The notes beneath the pieces are model-generated. The model was not told where the DNA came from. It did not search any database and worked only from the letters and a program-made list of their open reading frames with translations. Of a stretch of DNA of 64,000 nt, positions 24,224 to 33,161 are shown piece by piece. Every line of letters begins with the position of its first letter. Position 1 is the stretch's first letter. The translations under genes and the position numbers were made by a program. Source of the DNA: [Empedobacter] haloabium (GTDB taxonomy: Bacteria > Pseudomonadota > Gammaproteobacteria > Burkholderiales > Burkholderiaceae_D); the NCBI GenBank assembly GCA_008011715.2, contig CP136508.1, positions 1,116,001 to 1,180,000 on the forward strand. The letters run 5' to 3'.

Positions 24224-25693
24224 ATGAAGCCAATCTGGATAGTCGACGACGACGAATCGATCCGCTGGGTATTAGAGAAAGCATTGGCGAGGGAAAATCT
24301 CGCAACGAAGAGTTTTGCCAACGCGCGCGACGCCATTGCCGCGCTGGAATATGAGACGCCGCAGGTGCTGGTGTCGGACATCCGCATGCCGGGCGACTCC
24401 GGCCTCGACCTGCTGCAGGTCGTCAAGACGCGCCACCCGGGCCTGCCCGTCATCATCATCACCGCGTTCTCCGACCTGGATTCGGCCGTCGCCGCGTTCC
24501 AGGGCGGCGCGTTCGAATACCTGGCCAAGCCGTTCGACATCGACAAGGCCGTCGAGCTGATCCGCCGCGCGCTGGACGAGAGCCTGCGCGAGGCCAATGT
24601 CGAATCGGGTCCGGCGGAAACGCCGGAAATCCTCGGCCAGGCCCCCGCCATGCAGGAGGTGTTCCGTGCCATCGGCCGGCTGTCGCAGTCTAACGTCACG
24701 GTCCTCATCACGGGCGAGTCCGGCACCGGTAAGGAGCTGGTCGCACGGGCGCTGCACAAGCACAGCCCGCGCGCGGCGCAGCCGTTCATTGCGCTGAACA
24801 CGGCCGCCATTCCGAAGGACCTGCTGGAATCCGAACTGTTCGGCCACGAGCGTGGCGCGTTCACCGGCGCGCAGGCGACGCGGCGCGGCCGCTTCGAGCA
24901 GGCCGAGGGCGGCACCCTGTTCCTGGATGAGATCGGCGACATGCCGTTCGACCTGCAGACGCGCCTGCTGCGCGTGCTGTCGGACGGCCACTTCTACCGC
25001 GTCGGCGGCCACCAGCCGCTGAAGGCCAACGTGCGCGTCATCACGGCCACGCACCAGAACCTGGAGCAACGTGTGCGCGACGGCCTGTTCCGCGAGGACT
25101 TGTATCACCGCCTGAACGTCATCCGCCTGCGCCTGCCCAGCCTGCGCGAGCGGCGCGAGGACATTCCCATCCTGGTACGCCACTTCCTGCTGCAAAGCGC
25201 CAAGCAGCTGGGCGTGGAAGCCAAGCGCATGAGCGACGCCACGCTGACGTTCCTGCAAAGCCTGGACCTGCCGGGCAATGTGCGCCAGTTGGAAAACCTG
25301 TGCAACTGGATTACCGTGATGGCGCCGGGCCAGACGGTGGAGGTGAAGGACCTGCCGCTGGAACTGTCGGAAGGGCAAAGCGCGCTGCAGGCGGCGCCCG
25401 AGCTGCCGGCGGCCACGCCACACGCGCCGATCGCGGCAGCCGCCGCGCCGGCCGCGCCACGCCCGGACGGCTGGCTGGCGCTGCTGGAACTGCAGGCGGC
25501 GACGATGCTGTCGGACGGCCAGCAGGACGTGATGGACGTGCTGGGCCGCCAGTTCGAATCGGCGCTGATCCGCACGGCGCTGAAGTACACGCACGGCCGC
25601 AAGAACGACGCCGCCGTCCGCCTGGGCATCGGGCGCAACACGATCACGCGCAAGATTGCCGAGCTGGGCATCGACGGCGCGAAGGAGGATTGA
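24224..25693 (+). CDS. glnG: Nitrogen regulation response regulator NtrC (GlnG)
   Basis: A 489-residue sigma-54 activator. The receiver domain has the phosphorylation site Asp52 (LVSDIRMPG) and the conserved Lys in YLAKPFD. The AAA+ domain has Walker A GESGTGKE near 164-171, the sigma-54-contacting loop GAFTGA near 212, and Walker B FLDEIGDMP. The Fis-type HTH at the C-terminus reads AAVRLGIGRNTITRKIAELG. It should activate the glnA sigma-54 promoter at 20959 from the sites at 20825-20868. Confidence 0.95.
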   Translation: MKPIWIVDDDESIRWVLEKALARENLATKSFANARDAIAALEYETPQVLVSDIRMPGDSGLDLLQVVKTRHPGLPVIIITAFSDLDSAVAAFQGGAFEYLAKPFDIDKAVELIRRALDESLREANVESGPAETPEILGQAPAMQEVFRAIGRLSQSNVTVLITGESGTGKELVARALHKHSPRAAQPFIALNTAAIPKDLLESELFGHERGAFTGAQATRRGRFEQAEGGTLFLDEIGDMPFDLQTRLLRVLSDGHFYRVGGHQPLKANVRVITATHQNLEQRVRDGLFREDLYHRLNVIRLRLPSLRERREDIPILVRHFLLQSAKQLGVEAKRMSDATLTFLQSLDLPGNVRQLENLCNWITVMAPGQTVEVKDLPLELSEGQSALQAAPELPAATPHAPIAAAAAPAAPRPDGWLALLELQAATMLSDGQQDVMDVLGRQFESALIRTALKYTHGRKNDAAVRLGIGRNTITRKIAELGIDGAKED

Positions 25694-25724
25694 CGCCCAG
25701 TGGGCGTCCATCCAAAGCCGAGCC

Positions 25725-25899
25725 CGTGTCCCACCGCGGGGTCAGTCACCAAGTGGGACACGACCACAGCCATGACTAGCCGGGCGAGTCCATGTCTATC
25801 ATCAAGGCAGACACTAAAGCACACACCAGCCCGGCAGCGCTCAGGCTGTACGCATGTGCTCGTGTCCCGTTTTGGTGACTGACCCCGCGGTGGGACACG
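25725..25899. repeat. Paired inverted repeats (38/39 bases) bounding a ~98-base spacer
   Basis: The left end 25725-25762 and right end 25861-25899 are inverted copies, differing only around GTGGG/ACGGG. Each end is itself a hairpin, CGTGTCCCA...TGGGACACG on the left. Each contains CCGCGGGGTCAGTCACC, linking it to the REP-like family. The whole unit sits between ntrC and corA. It contains no gene. It resembles a BIME- or MITE-like unit. Confidence 0.75.
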
Positions 25900-25966
25900 A
25901 ACTCATCAGTAGACGGATTTCGGGTAAGCTCTCGGCTTCATGCCTGAGCTTTTATCTGGAAACTGT

Positions 25967-26932
25967 ATGCTGATCAATTGCGTCGCCTACCAACATGGCC
26001 ACAAGCTGGCCGACATCCCCGTGGCCGACATCAGCGACCATATCGCCGTCAAGGACACCTTCGTCTGGGTGGCCCTGAAGGACGCGCAGGCCGACGAGCT
26101 GGCCGTGATGCAGGAGGAGTTCGGCCTGCACGAGCTGGCCGTCGAGGATGCGCTGCGCGGCCACCAGCGCCCCAAGATCGAGGAGTACGGCGACTCGCTG
26201 TTCGTCGTCGTCAAGACGGTCGAGATGGTGAAAGACGAACTGGTCGTCGGCGAGATCGACATTTTCGTCGGTGACAACTATGTGCTGTCCTCGCGCCAGA
26301 ACAGCGCGCAAAGCTTCATGGGCGTGCGCGCCCGCACCGAGCGCGAGCCGCACCTCTTGAAACACGGCTCCGGCTTCGTGCTGTACGCGCTGATGGACGC
26401 GGCCGTCGACCGCTACTTTCCCATCGTCGATGCTTTCGAGGAGGAACTGGAGGAGATCGAGGAACAGATCTTCCTGCAGGAGGCGCAACGCGCCAACATC
26501 CAGCGGCTGTACGAGTTGAAACGCAAGGTGATGACGTTGCGCCACGCCGTGGCACCCCTGCTGGACGCCATCGGCAAGCTGCATGGCGGCCGGGTGCCGT
26601 CGATGTGCGTCAGCAGCCAGGAATACTTCCGCGACGTGCACGACCACCTGGCCCGCATCAACGGCACGCTCGACACGATCCGCGACACGATCGGCACGGC
26701 GATCCAGGTCAATCTGTCGATGGTGGCGCTGGACGAGGGCGAGGTCAACAAGCGACTGGCGGCCTGGGCTGCCATCTTTGCCGTGCTGACGGCCTTTGCC
26801 GGCATCTGGGGCATGAATTTCGAATTCATGCCGGAGCTGAAGTGGCGCTACGGCTATCCCGTCGCGCTGACGGCGATGGCCACCACATGCCTGCTGCTGT
26901 ACCGGCGCTTCAAGCGCGCCGGCTGGTTGTAG
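25967..26932 (+). CDS. corA: Magnesium/cobalt transporter CorA family protein
   Basis: A 321-residue protein from ATG 25967. An ATG at 25940 in the same frame would add nine residues; the MLINCVAYQ start matches relatives better. The long N-terminal cytoplasmic domain is acidic and helical (DAFEEELEEIEEQIFLQEAQ). Two C-terminal transmembrane helices follow, the first ending in the signature GMN (IWGMNFEFMPEL). CorA forms a homopentameric Mg2+ channel in the inner membrane. It converges on the next gene with only three bases between stops. Confidence 0.92.
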   Translation: MLINCVAYQHGHKLADIPVADISDHIAVKDTFVWVALKDAQADELAVMQEEFGLHELAVEDALRGHQRPKIEEYGDSLFVVVKTVEMVKDELVVGEIDIFVGDNYVLSSRQNSAQSFMGVRARTEREPHLLKHGSGFVLYALMDAAVDRYFPIVDAFEEELEEIEEQIFLQEAQRANIQRLYELKRKVMTLRHAVAPLLDAIGKLHGGRVPSMCVSSQEYFRDVHDHLARINGTLDTIRDTIGTAIQVNLSMVALDEGEVNKRLAAWAAIFAVLTAFAGIWGMNFEFMPELKWRYGYPVALTAMATTCLLLYRRFKRAGWL

Positions 26933-26935
26933 ACC

Positions 26936-28561
26936 TTACTTCTTCGCCGCCATCGACAGCGCGACGGCCTCGGCCACCTTGATGCCGTCCACGCCGGCCG
27001 ACAGGATGCCGCCCGCATAGCCGGCGCCTTCGCCGGCCGGGAACAGGCCGCGCGTGTTCAGGCTTTGCAGGTCGTCGTCGCGGCGCTTGATGCGGATCGG
27101 CGAGGAGGTGCGCGTTTCCAGCCCCGTCAGCACGGCGTCGTGCTTGAAGTAGCCGCGTACCTGCTTGTCGAAGGCGGGGAAGGCCTCGCGCAGCGCTTCC
27201 ACCGCGTAGTCCGGCAGGATCGTGGCCAGGTCGGTCAGGTGCACGGCCGGCTTGTACGACGGGATCACGGCGCCGAATTCGGTGGACGGCTTGCCGGCGA
27301 CGAAGTCGCCCATCAGCTGGCCCGGCGCGCTGTAGTTGCCGCCGCCCAGCTCGAACGCTTTTTCTTCCAGCCGGCGCTGGAACTCGATGCCGGCCAGCGG
27401 ATGGCCCGGATAGTCTTCCGGACTGATCGACACGACGATGGCGCTGTTGGCGTTGCGCTCCGCGCGCGAGTACTGGCTCATGCCGTTGGTGACCACGCGG
27501 CCCGGCTCGGACGCCGCCGCCACTACCGTGCCGCCCGGGCACATGCAGAAGCTGTACACGGCGCGGCCGTTCTTGGCGTGGTGCACCAGCTTGTAGTCGG
27601 CCGCGCCCAGGATCGGGTGGCCCGCGTTCGGGCCGAAGCGGCAGGTGTCAATCAGCGACTGCGGGTGTTCGACGCGGAAGCCGATCGAGAACGGCTTGGC
27701 TTCGATGTACACGCCGCGGTCGTACAGCACCTGGAACGTGTCGCGCGAGCTGTGGCCGATGGCCAGCACCACGTGGTCGGTGACGATGCGCTCGCCCGAG
27801 GCCAGCAGCAGGCCGCGCAGCTGGCGCACGCCGTCTTTCTCCTCGATCTCGAAATCGGTGACGCGCTGCTCGAAGCGGATTTCGCCGCCCAGCGCGACGA
27901 TCTCCTCGCGCATCGCCTCCACCATCTTGACCAGGCGGAAGGTACCGATGTGGGGCTTGCTGACGTACATGATTTCCTCGGGCGCGCCGGCCTTGACGAA
28001 CTCGGTCAGCACCTTGCGGCCCAGGTAGCGCGGGTCCTTGATCTGGCTGTACAGCTTGCCGTCCGAGAACGTGCCTGCGCCGCCTTCGCCGAACTGCACG
28101 TTCGATTCGGGATTGAGCACGCGCTTGCGCCAGAAGCCGAAGGTGTCCTTGGTGCGCTCGCGTACCGTCTTGCCGCGCTCCAGCACGATCGGCTTCAGTC
28201 CCATCTGCGCCAGGATCAGCGCGGCAAACAGGCCGCACGGGCCCATGCCGATCACGACCGGACGCGGCTGGCTGCCGTCCGTGTTGACGCCGTGGGCGAC
28301 GAACTTGTACTCCATGTCCGGCGACGGCATCAGGTGCACGTCGTGCTTGCGCCGTTGCAGGACGCCGGCATCGTCCGTCGTCGCCACGTCGAGCGAGTAG
28401 ATCAGGATGATGTTGGCCTTCTTGCGCGCATCGTAGCTGCGCTTGTGGACGGTGAAGCTGAGCAGCATCTCGGGCGCGATGTCGAGGCGGGCCAGGATGG
28501 CCTCCGTCAGCTCGGGCTCGGTATGGTTGAGGGGAAGTTTCAGTTCGTTCAGTCGCAGCAT
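26936..28561 (-). CDS. NAD(P)/FAD-dependent oxidoreductase (FAD-dependent protein, YtfP/HI0933-like architecture)
   Basis: A 541-residue flavoprotein from ATG 28561. The N-terminal domain of about 95 residues (LRLNELKLPLNHTEPELTEA) precedes the FAD Rossmann motif VVIGMGPCGLFAAL near residue 102. Further family segments are FGEGGAGTFSDGKLYSQIKD, HIGTFRLV, AIGHSSRDTF and the C-terminal FAD motif FPAGEGAGYAGGI. The family is conserved in bacteria but its substrate is not established. The frame is open upstream to 28750 without a plausible start. It stands opposite corA. Confidence 0.82.
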   Translation of the reverse strand: MLRLNELKLPLNHTEPELTEAILARLDIAPEMLLSFTVHKRSYDARKKANIILIYSLDVATTDDAGVLQRRKHDVHLMPSPDMEYKFVAHGVNTDGSQPRPVVIGMGPCGLFAALILAQMGLKPIVLERGKTVRERTKDTFGFWRKRVLNPESNVQFGEGGAGTFSDGKLYSQIKDPRYLGRKVLTEFVKAGAPEEIMYVSKPHIGTFRLVKMVEAMREEIVALGGEIRFEQRVTDFEIEEKDGVRQLRGLLLASGERIVTDHVVLAIGHSSRDTFQVLYDRGVYIEAKPFSIGFRVEHPQSLIDTCRFGPNAGHPILGAADYKLVHHAKNGRAVYSFCMCPGGTVVAAASEPGRVVTNGMSQYSRAERNANSAIVVSISPEDYPGHPLAGIEFQRRLEEKAFELGGGNYSAPGQLMGDFVAGKPSTEFGAVIPSYKPAVHLTDLATILPDYAVEALREAFPAFDKQVRGYFKHDAVLTGLETRTSSPIRIKRRDDDLQSLNTRGLFPAGEGAGYAGGILSAGVDGIKVAEAVALSMAAKK

Positions 28562-29328
28562 CTTCGTGTCCAGAAAAAAACGGTGGGGCGCGCAACGGGC
28601 CCAATCCGCCATTCTACCTGTTTCCGCCCGTGCCCTAGGCGCAACGGCCGCGTTCCCGATACCCTGCCTGAGCAGGGAAGTGAGGCGTTTACGCCACGAA
28701 ATCAAAAGTTCAACGATGCATTGCTGTACATTTCGTCGGCGGGACTGCATTATCTAGGACGATATTTGAAGTTCATTTCTTCAACGCAACTCCATATGTC
28801 GGCGGCCCTGCGCACTCCGGCACGCGCCGATTTGCGCGGTCAAATTGAATAGCTGATTAATAGTCGCTGTTTAAATGGCGCCTGGTTTTATTCGCGCTCC
28901 GGCATGATTAACAGCGTCGCCCATCCCCATGGCCCCTTTCTGGTCGCCTGATTATCTCTTCCTCTCCACTCGTATTACCAGGACGATCCCGCAAGGTCTC
29001 GTTAGCGCTCCCTCGATCGCAGCAGTATCGGGATTTTGCACCCATTTGCCGAGCGAAGCGGTCTATTGGTGCATGCTTGCACCATAATAGTGCCGATTAA
29101 CAATATTGTTGTTTTTTGCTCATAGTAAATGTCGCGTGCGTTGACACTTGCGTATGCGCTATGGTCTTATCTTACGCTGTACTCGATTGTTGCAATCGGG
29201 TTCTATGGTCGCCCAAAAAGCGATTGAAGGGTTTTTTGGTTTAGTTGGGACGAAATTATTAATGCAGTAGAGGCGCGAGTAACTTTACCCAAGCTTACTA
29301 CCAACGCATGCTTACTTTAGGAACCAAA
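28562..29328. other. Gene-free 767-base region upstream of TonB receptor 2
   Basis: No convincing gene is seen on either strand. The right half (about 29095-29300) is clearly richer in A and T than the surrounding genes and probably holds the receptor promoter. TTGACA occurs at about 29141, but no well-spaced -10 is obvious. An NtrC-like motif lies at 29068-29094. The mRNA leader of the receptor may be long. Confidence 0.5.
29068..29094 (+). promoter_or_regulatory. NtrC-like dyads upstream of TonB receptor 2
   Basis: GGTGCA-TGCT-TGCACC forms an inverted repeat. Its right half continues as TGCACC-ATAAT-AGTGCC, which has the TGCACC-N5-GGTGCA spacing of NtrC sites with two mismatches. It is centred about 250 bases upstream of the start codon. 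No properly spaced sigma-54 promoter was found below it. Confidence 0.4.
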
Positions 29329-32157
29329 ATGTTGAGAAAAACTATTCTTGTTCGTTCGCTGACCGTGGCGTTCGGTGCCGCGGCCGCGCTGCCAGCGATG
29401 GCACAGCAGGCCGAGCCGATCCAGAAGGTCGTCGTGACGGGCTCCCTGATCAGCCGCGCCGACAAAGAAACGCCGAGCCCGGTCCAAGTGCTGACGGCCG
29501 ACGATATCGCCAAAACCGGCTACACGTCCGTGGCCGAAGTGCTGAGCAACCTGTCCGCCAACGGCCAAGGTGCCCTGGGTACCGGCTTCTCCGGTGCGTT
29601 CGCCGCCGGCGCCGCGGGCGTATCGCTGCGCGGTCTGTCCGTTGGCCTGACGCTGGTCCTGATCGACGGTCACCGCATGGCGCCGTATCCGCTGTCGGAC
29701 GACGCCCAGCGCCAGTTCGTCGACGTTTCCTCGATCCCGTTCGACGCAGTCGAGCGCATCGAAGTGCTGAAGGACGGCGCTTCGGCGATGTACGGCTCCG
29801 ACGCCGTTGCCGGCGTGGTCAACATCATCCTGAAGAAGAAATTCAACGGTTTCAACCTCAACGCCGATGCCGGCAATTCCCAGCACGGCGGTGGCAAGAA
29901 CTACAAGATCGCCGCGACCGGTGGCTATGGCGACCTGGAAAACGACGGCTATAACGCCTTTATCAGTGCCGAGTACCGTCATGCCGACGCCATCAAGCTG
30001 TCGCAGCGCGACAGCGAGGACTGGGCCAGCGGCGACTGGACCCGGCGTGGTGGCCTGAACCTGACGCGCGGCGTACCGAACGCCGGCAACAGCTTCCTGA
30101 CCGCGGCCAGCAGCCCGTTCCTGTACAACCCGGCTGGCGGCGTCAACAACGCGTCCAGCTATCAATTCCTCGACCCAAGCTGCAACTTTGTCAAGTACCG
30201 TGCCGGTCAGTGCACGATCCGCGACGAAGTGTCGAACCTGCAGCCCGAGTCCGATAAATTCAATGTGATCGCCGGCTTCACGAAAAAGCTGAACGAAGAC
30301 TGGACGCTGGCGCTGAAGGCGTCGATGTTCAAGCGCCAGAGCACCAACAGCCGCGGCCTGACCGCCGGTAACGCCTTCTCGCCGATCACCTTTGCCGGCT
30401 ATACGGCGCTGGTGCCGGGCCAGACGCCTGCGATCGTCAACCGCGTGCCGAGCACCCTGCTGGCTGCGAACAATCCGCTGAACCAGCTGGGCGTGCCGGT
30501 GCGCCTGTACGGCTACATCCCGGGCGTGCCGACCGCCAACCAGCAGGACAACAGCTCGACGGCGACGCGCTTTGCCGCCGACCTGAACGGCTCCTGGATG
30601 GGCTGGGACATCGCTGCCGCCGCCGGCTTCGCCAAGGTGAAGACGGAAACGGAATACAACGGCTACATCAACCGTACGGCACTGTACAGCGCATTGAACC
30701 GTGCGACGCCGTTCAATCCACTGGGTGGCAACTCGGCCGCCGACATGGCTGCGATCGCGCCAACGTTCAGCAACGAAGCCGAGTCCAAGCTGACCTACGC
30801 GGACATCCACGGCTCGCGCGAACTGATGCAACTGGCGGGCGGCCCACTGGCCCTGGCAGCCGGCGTCAGCTGGTACAAGAAAGAACTGAACGCGCCGCCA
30901 CCTGACCTGCTGGCCCAGGGTGTCGCAGGCAACGGTTCGGCTTATGTGTTCGGTGAGGAAACCAATACCGCGGCATTCGCCGAATTGAGCGCAATGCCGA
31001 TCCGCGACCTGGAGCTGAGCGCTTCGGCCCGTTACGACCACTACGACACCTACGGCAATTCGTTCACGCCAGGCGCCAAGTTCAAGTGGAAGGCACATCC
31101 GATGGCAACGCTGCGCGGCACGTTCGCCAAGGGCTTCCGTGCGCCGAACGCTGCCGAGGTGGGCAATGCGTCGTCGACGTTCTCGTTCCACGCGATCAAC
31201 GATCCGATCCTGTGCGCGAACGGCGATCGCACGACCCCGGGTAACGTACCTGCCGGTTGCGGTTTCACGCCAGCGTTCGTGCAGATCACCAATCCCGATC
31301 TGGAGCCGGAAAAGTCGAAGTCGTTCACGCTGGGCCTGATCGTCGAGCCGCTCAAGAACCTGACGGCAACCATCGACTACTACAACATCAAGGTGAAGAA
31401 CCAGATCAACACCGAATCGGGCTTGCCTGACTACGTACCGAGCTATGTGCGTAATCCGGCTGTCCCGACCGACGTCGCTGGTCCGAACGGCACCCTGATC
31501 ACCGCGACGCCATCGGTCGGTTCGATCGCCTACGCCACCTCGTCGTACGTCAACTCGGGTTCGACGCAGAGCCGCGGCGTGGAACTGGACCTGGCATACC
31601 GCTTCCGCGCGGGTGACATCGGCAATTTCCGCGCTCAGCTGACCTTCAACCACATGATCAGCTACAAGCTGGAACAGCTTGGCGACGAGTATGAACTGGC
31701 CGGCACCCACGGTCCTTCGGTAGTGTCCGGCAATACGGGCAACCCGAAAAACCGTGCTCAGCTGACCCTGGGTTACGAGAAGGGCCCACTGAACTTCACC
31801 ACGACCCTGAACTGGGTCAGCTCGTTCAGTGCCCTGGATCCGTCGATCGGCGTGAACGATTGCGCAGACGTGGCCATTGGCGTGGGCGGCCGTACGTACT
31901 TTGCCAACAACAACAACATCACGCCGCCGGAGTACTGCAAGATCCGTTCGTTCATGTCCACCGACCTGAACGCGACGTACAAGCTGAGCAAGAACCTGAC
32001 GCTGCGTGCGTCGATCCTGAACGCGTTTGACCGCGCGCCACCGATCGACGTTGCGACGTACGGCAACGCGGGTAACCTGACCAGCTACAACGCCACCCTG
32101 CACCAGGCTGGCGCTGTGGGACGCTTCTTCTCGATTGGCGCGTCCTACGCGTTCTAA
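29329..32157 (+). CDS. TonB-dependent receptor 2
   Basis: A 942-residue outer-membrane receptor from ATG 29329 behind AGGAACC. An in-frame ATG at 29308 would add seven residues before the signal peptide MLRKTILVRSLTVAFGAAAA. The plug is marked by IQKVVVTGSLISR, LIDGHRMAPYPL and DGASAMYGSDAVAGVVNI. The barrel includes FAKGFRAPNAAEVGN and NPDLEPEKSKSFTLG, and the C-terminus is SIGASYAF with the final Phe used for outer-membrane assembly. Ligand unknown. Codons ending in T (GGT, CGT) look more frequent than in neighbours, which may mean high expression. A strong terminator follows. Confidence 0.9.
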   Translation: MLRKTILVRSLTVAFGAAAALPAMAQQAEPIQKVVVTGSLISRADKETPSPVQVLTADDIAKTGYTSVAEVLSNLSANGQGALGTGFSGAFAAGAAGVSLRGLSVGLTLVLIDGHRMAPYPLSDDAQRQFVDVSSIPFDAVERIEVLKDGASAMYGSDAVAGVVNIILKKKFNGFNLNADAGNSQHGGGKNYKIAATGGYGDLENDGYNAFISAEYRHADAIKLSQRDSEDWASGDWTRRGGLNLTRGVPNAGNSFLTAASSPFLYNPAGGVNNASSYQFLDPSCNFVKYRAGQCTIRDEVSNLQPESDKFNVIAGFTKKLNEDWTLALKASMFKRQSTNSRGLTAGNAFSPITFAGYTALVPGQTPAIVNRVPSTLLAANNPLNQLGVPVRLYGYIPGVPTANQQDNSSTATRFAADLNGSWMGWDIAAAAGFAKVKTETEYNGYINRTALYSALNRATPFNPLGGNSAADMAAIAPTFSNEAESKLTYADIHGSRELMQLAGGPLALAAGVSWYKKELNAPPPDLLAQGVAGNGSAYVFGEETNTAAFAELSAMPIRDLELSASARYDHYDTYGNSFTPGAKFKWKAHPMATLRGTFAKGFRAPNAAEVGNASSTFSFHAINDPILCANGDRTTPGNVPAGCGFTPAFVQITNPDLEPEKSKSFTLGLIVEPLKNLTATIDYYNIKVKNQINTESGLPDYVPSYVRNPAVPTDVAGPNGTLITATPSVGSIAYATSSYVNSGSTQSRGVELDLAYRFRAGDIGNFRAQLTFNHMISYKLEQLGDEYELAGTHGPSVVSGNTGNPKNRAQLTLGYEKGPLNFTTTLNWVSSFSALDPSIGVNDCADVAIGVGGRTYFANNNNITPPEYCKIRSFMSTDLNATYKLSKNLTLRASILNAFDRAPPIDVATYGNAGNLTSYNATLHQAGAVGRFFSIGASYAF

Positions 32158-32170
32158 CAGATGGAGCATG

Positions 32171-32202
32171 AAAACGGGCAGCCTCGGCTGCCCGTTTTTT
32201 TT
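32171..32202 (+). terminator. Intrinsic terminator of TonB receptor 2
   Basis: AAAACGGGCAGCC and GGCTGCCCGTTTT form a long stem with a short TC loop followed by T8. Confidence 0.88.
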
Positions 32203-32246
32203 ACCGGCGCATGAAGATGGCTGCCTGACGCCAAGGGTCTGTTCTG

Positions 32247-32972
32247 CTACATCCCGCCCCAGGCCGCTGCCAAGACCGCCAGTACCGCCAGCGCCGCCGT
32301 TTCCGTGCGCAGCACGCGCGGCCCGGCCGACAGCGCGAGCGCCCCGTGCTGCATGGCCAGCGCTTCTTCCTCATCCGTGAAACCGCCTTCCGGCCCCACC
32401 AGCAAGGTGACGGGCTGCGCCGGCTGCGCCCGCGTCCATTGGGCCAGCGACGTGCTTGCGCGCGGGCTCAACAGGATGCGCTGGCCATCGGCCGGTTGCG
32501 CCAGCCAGTCGCGCAATTCCAGCGGCGGCGCCAGCCGTGGCAGGCGGTTGCGTCCACTCTGCTCGGCGGCCGCCTCGATCACGCCTTGCCAGTGCTCCAG
32601 CTTTTTTTCGGCCCGTTCGGCCGACAGGCGCACCACGCAGCGCCGCGCCGCCAGTGGCTGCACGGCCGTCACGCCCAGTTCGACAGCCTTTTCGATGATC
32701 CAGTCCATCTTGCTGCCTTCCGGCAGCGCCTGTGCCAACGTCACGGGGAAGGGCAGTTCCGCTTCGCGCGGGTCGAACGCCTGCAGCTCGGCCGTCGCGC
32801 GCTTCTTGCCCACGTCGCGCAACACAGCCGGATATTGCCCGCCTTCACCATTGAACAGGGTAATGGCCGCGCCCGGCTCCAGGCGCACGACATTGATATG
32901 GTGGGCCACGGCGGGCGGCAGGTCGACCAGCTGGCCGGCGGCCAGCGGCTGGGCGATATAAAAACGGGGCAT
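32247..32972 (-). CDS. rsmE: 16S rRNA (uracil-1498-N3)-methyltransferase RsmE
   Basis: A 241-residue SPOUT-class methyltransferase that methylates U1498 of 16S rRNA. Landmarks are MPRFYIAQPL and an N-terminal PUA-like domain (HHINVVRLEPGAAITLFNG). The catalytic part has KMDWIIEKAVELGVTAVQPL, EAAAEQSGRN and the SAM-binding knot LLVGPEGGFTDEE, ending in GPRVLRTETAALAVLA. Length and order are normal for RsmE. It is convergent with receptor 2 and divergent from tkt. Confidence 0.94.
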   Translation of the reverse strand: MPRFYIAQPLAAGQLVDLPPAVAHHINVVRLEPGAAITLFNGEGGQYPAVLRDVGKKRATAELQAFDPREAELPFPVTLAQALPEGSKMDWIIEKAVELGVTAVQPLAARRCVVRLSAERAEKKLEHWQGVIEAAAEQSGRNRLPRLAPPLELRDWLAQPADGQRILLSPRASTSLAQWTRAQPAQPVTLLVGPEGGFTDEEEALAMQHGALALSAGPRVLRTETAALAVLAVLAAAWGGM

Positions 32973-33055
32973 GACGGTCCTGGAAGGTGAAATGCACTAA
33001 TTTTAAGCTGCCACCTCATGCTCTGGTAAAATAACGGGCTACGCAGTCTGGAGTC

Positions 33056-33102
33056 GTTTCAAAATGACCATGCACCCCCGCGCTCCCTGGTCATTCTGAA
33101 AC
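33056..33102 (+). promoter_or_regulatory. Inverted repeat in the transketolase leader
   Basis: GTTTCAAAATGACCA and TGGTCATTCTGAAAC are 15-base arms with one mismatch, separated by 17 bases. The element ends 60 bases before the tkt start. An A/T-rich TAAAAT (about 33027) just upstream could be a -10 box, which would put the dyad in the transcribed leader. It could be an operator or an RNA hairpin. Confidence 0.5.
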
Positions 33103-33161
33103 CGCTTCGCCAGCAGTTCCGTGTCGCGGCTCAGTCTCCAAACCTCCCTCGATAGACCACG

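Noticed and set aside
25725..25899. Reading the paired inverted repeats as the ends of an insertion sequence
   Set aside because: The interior is 98 bases with no transposase fragment, and no target duplication is evident; it is kept as a REP/MITE-like repeat only.
29170..29186. Possible sigma-54 promoter for TonB receptor 2 near TGGTCTTATCTTACGCT
   Set aside because: GG and GC are 11 rather than 10 bases apart and the flanking bases fit the consensus poorly.
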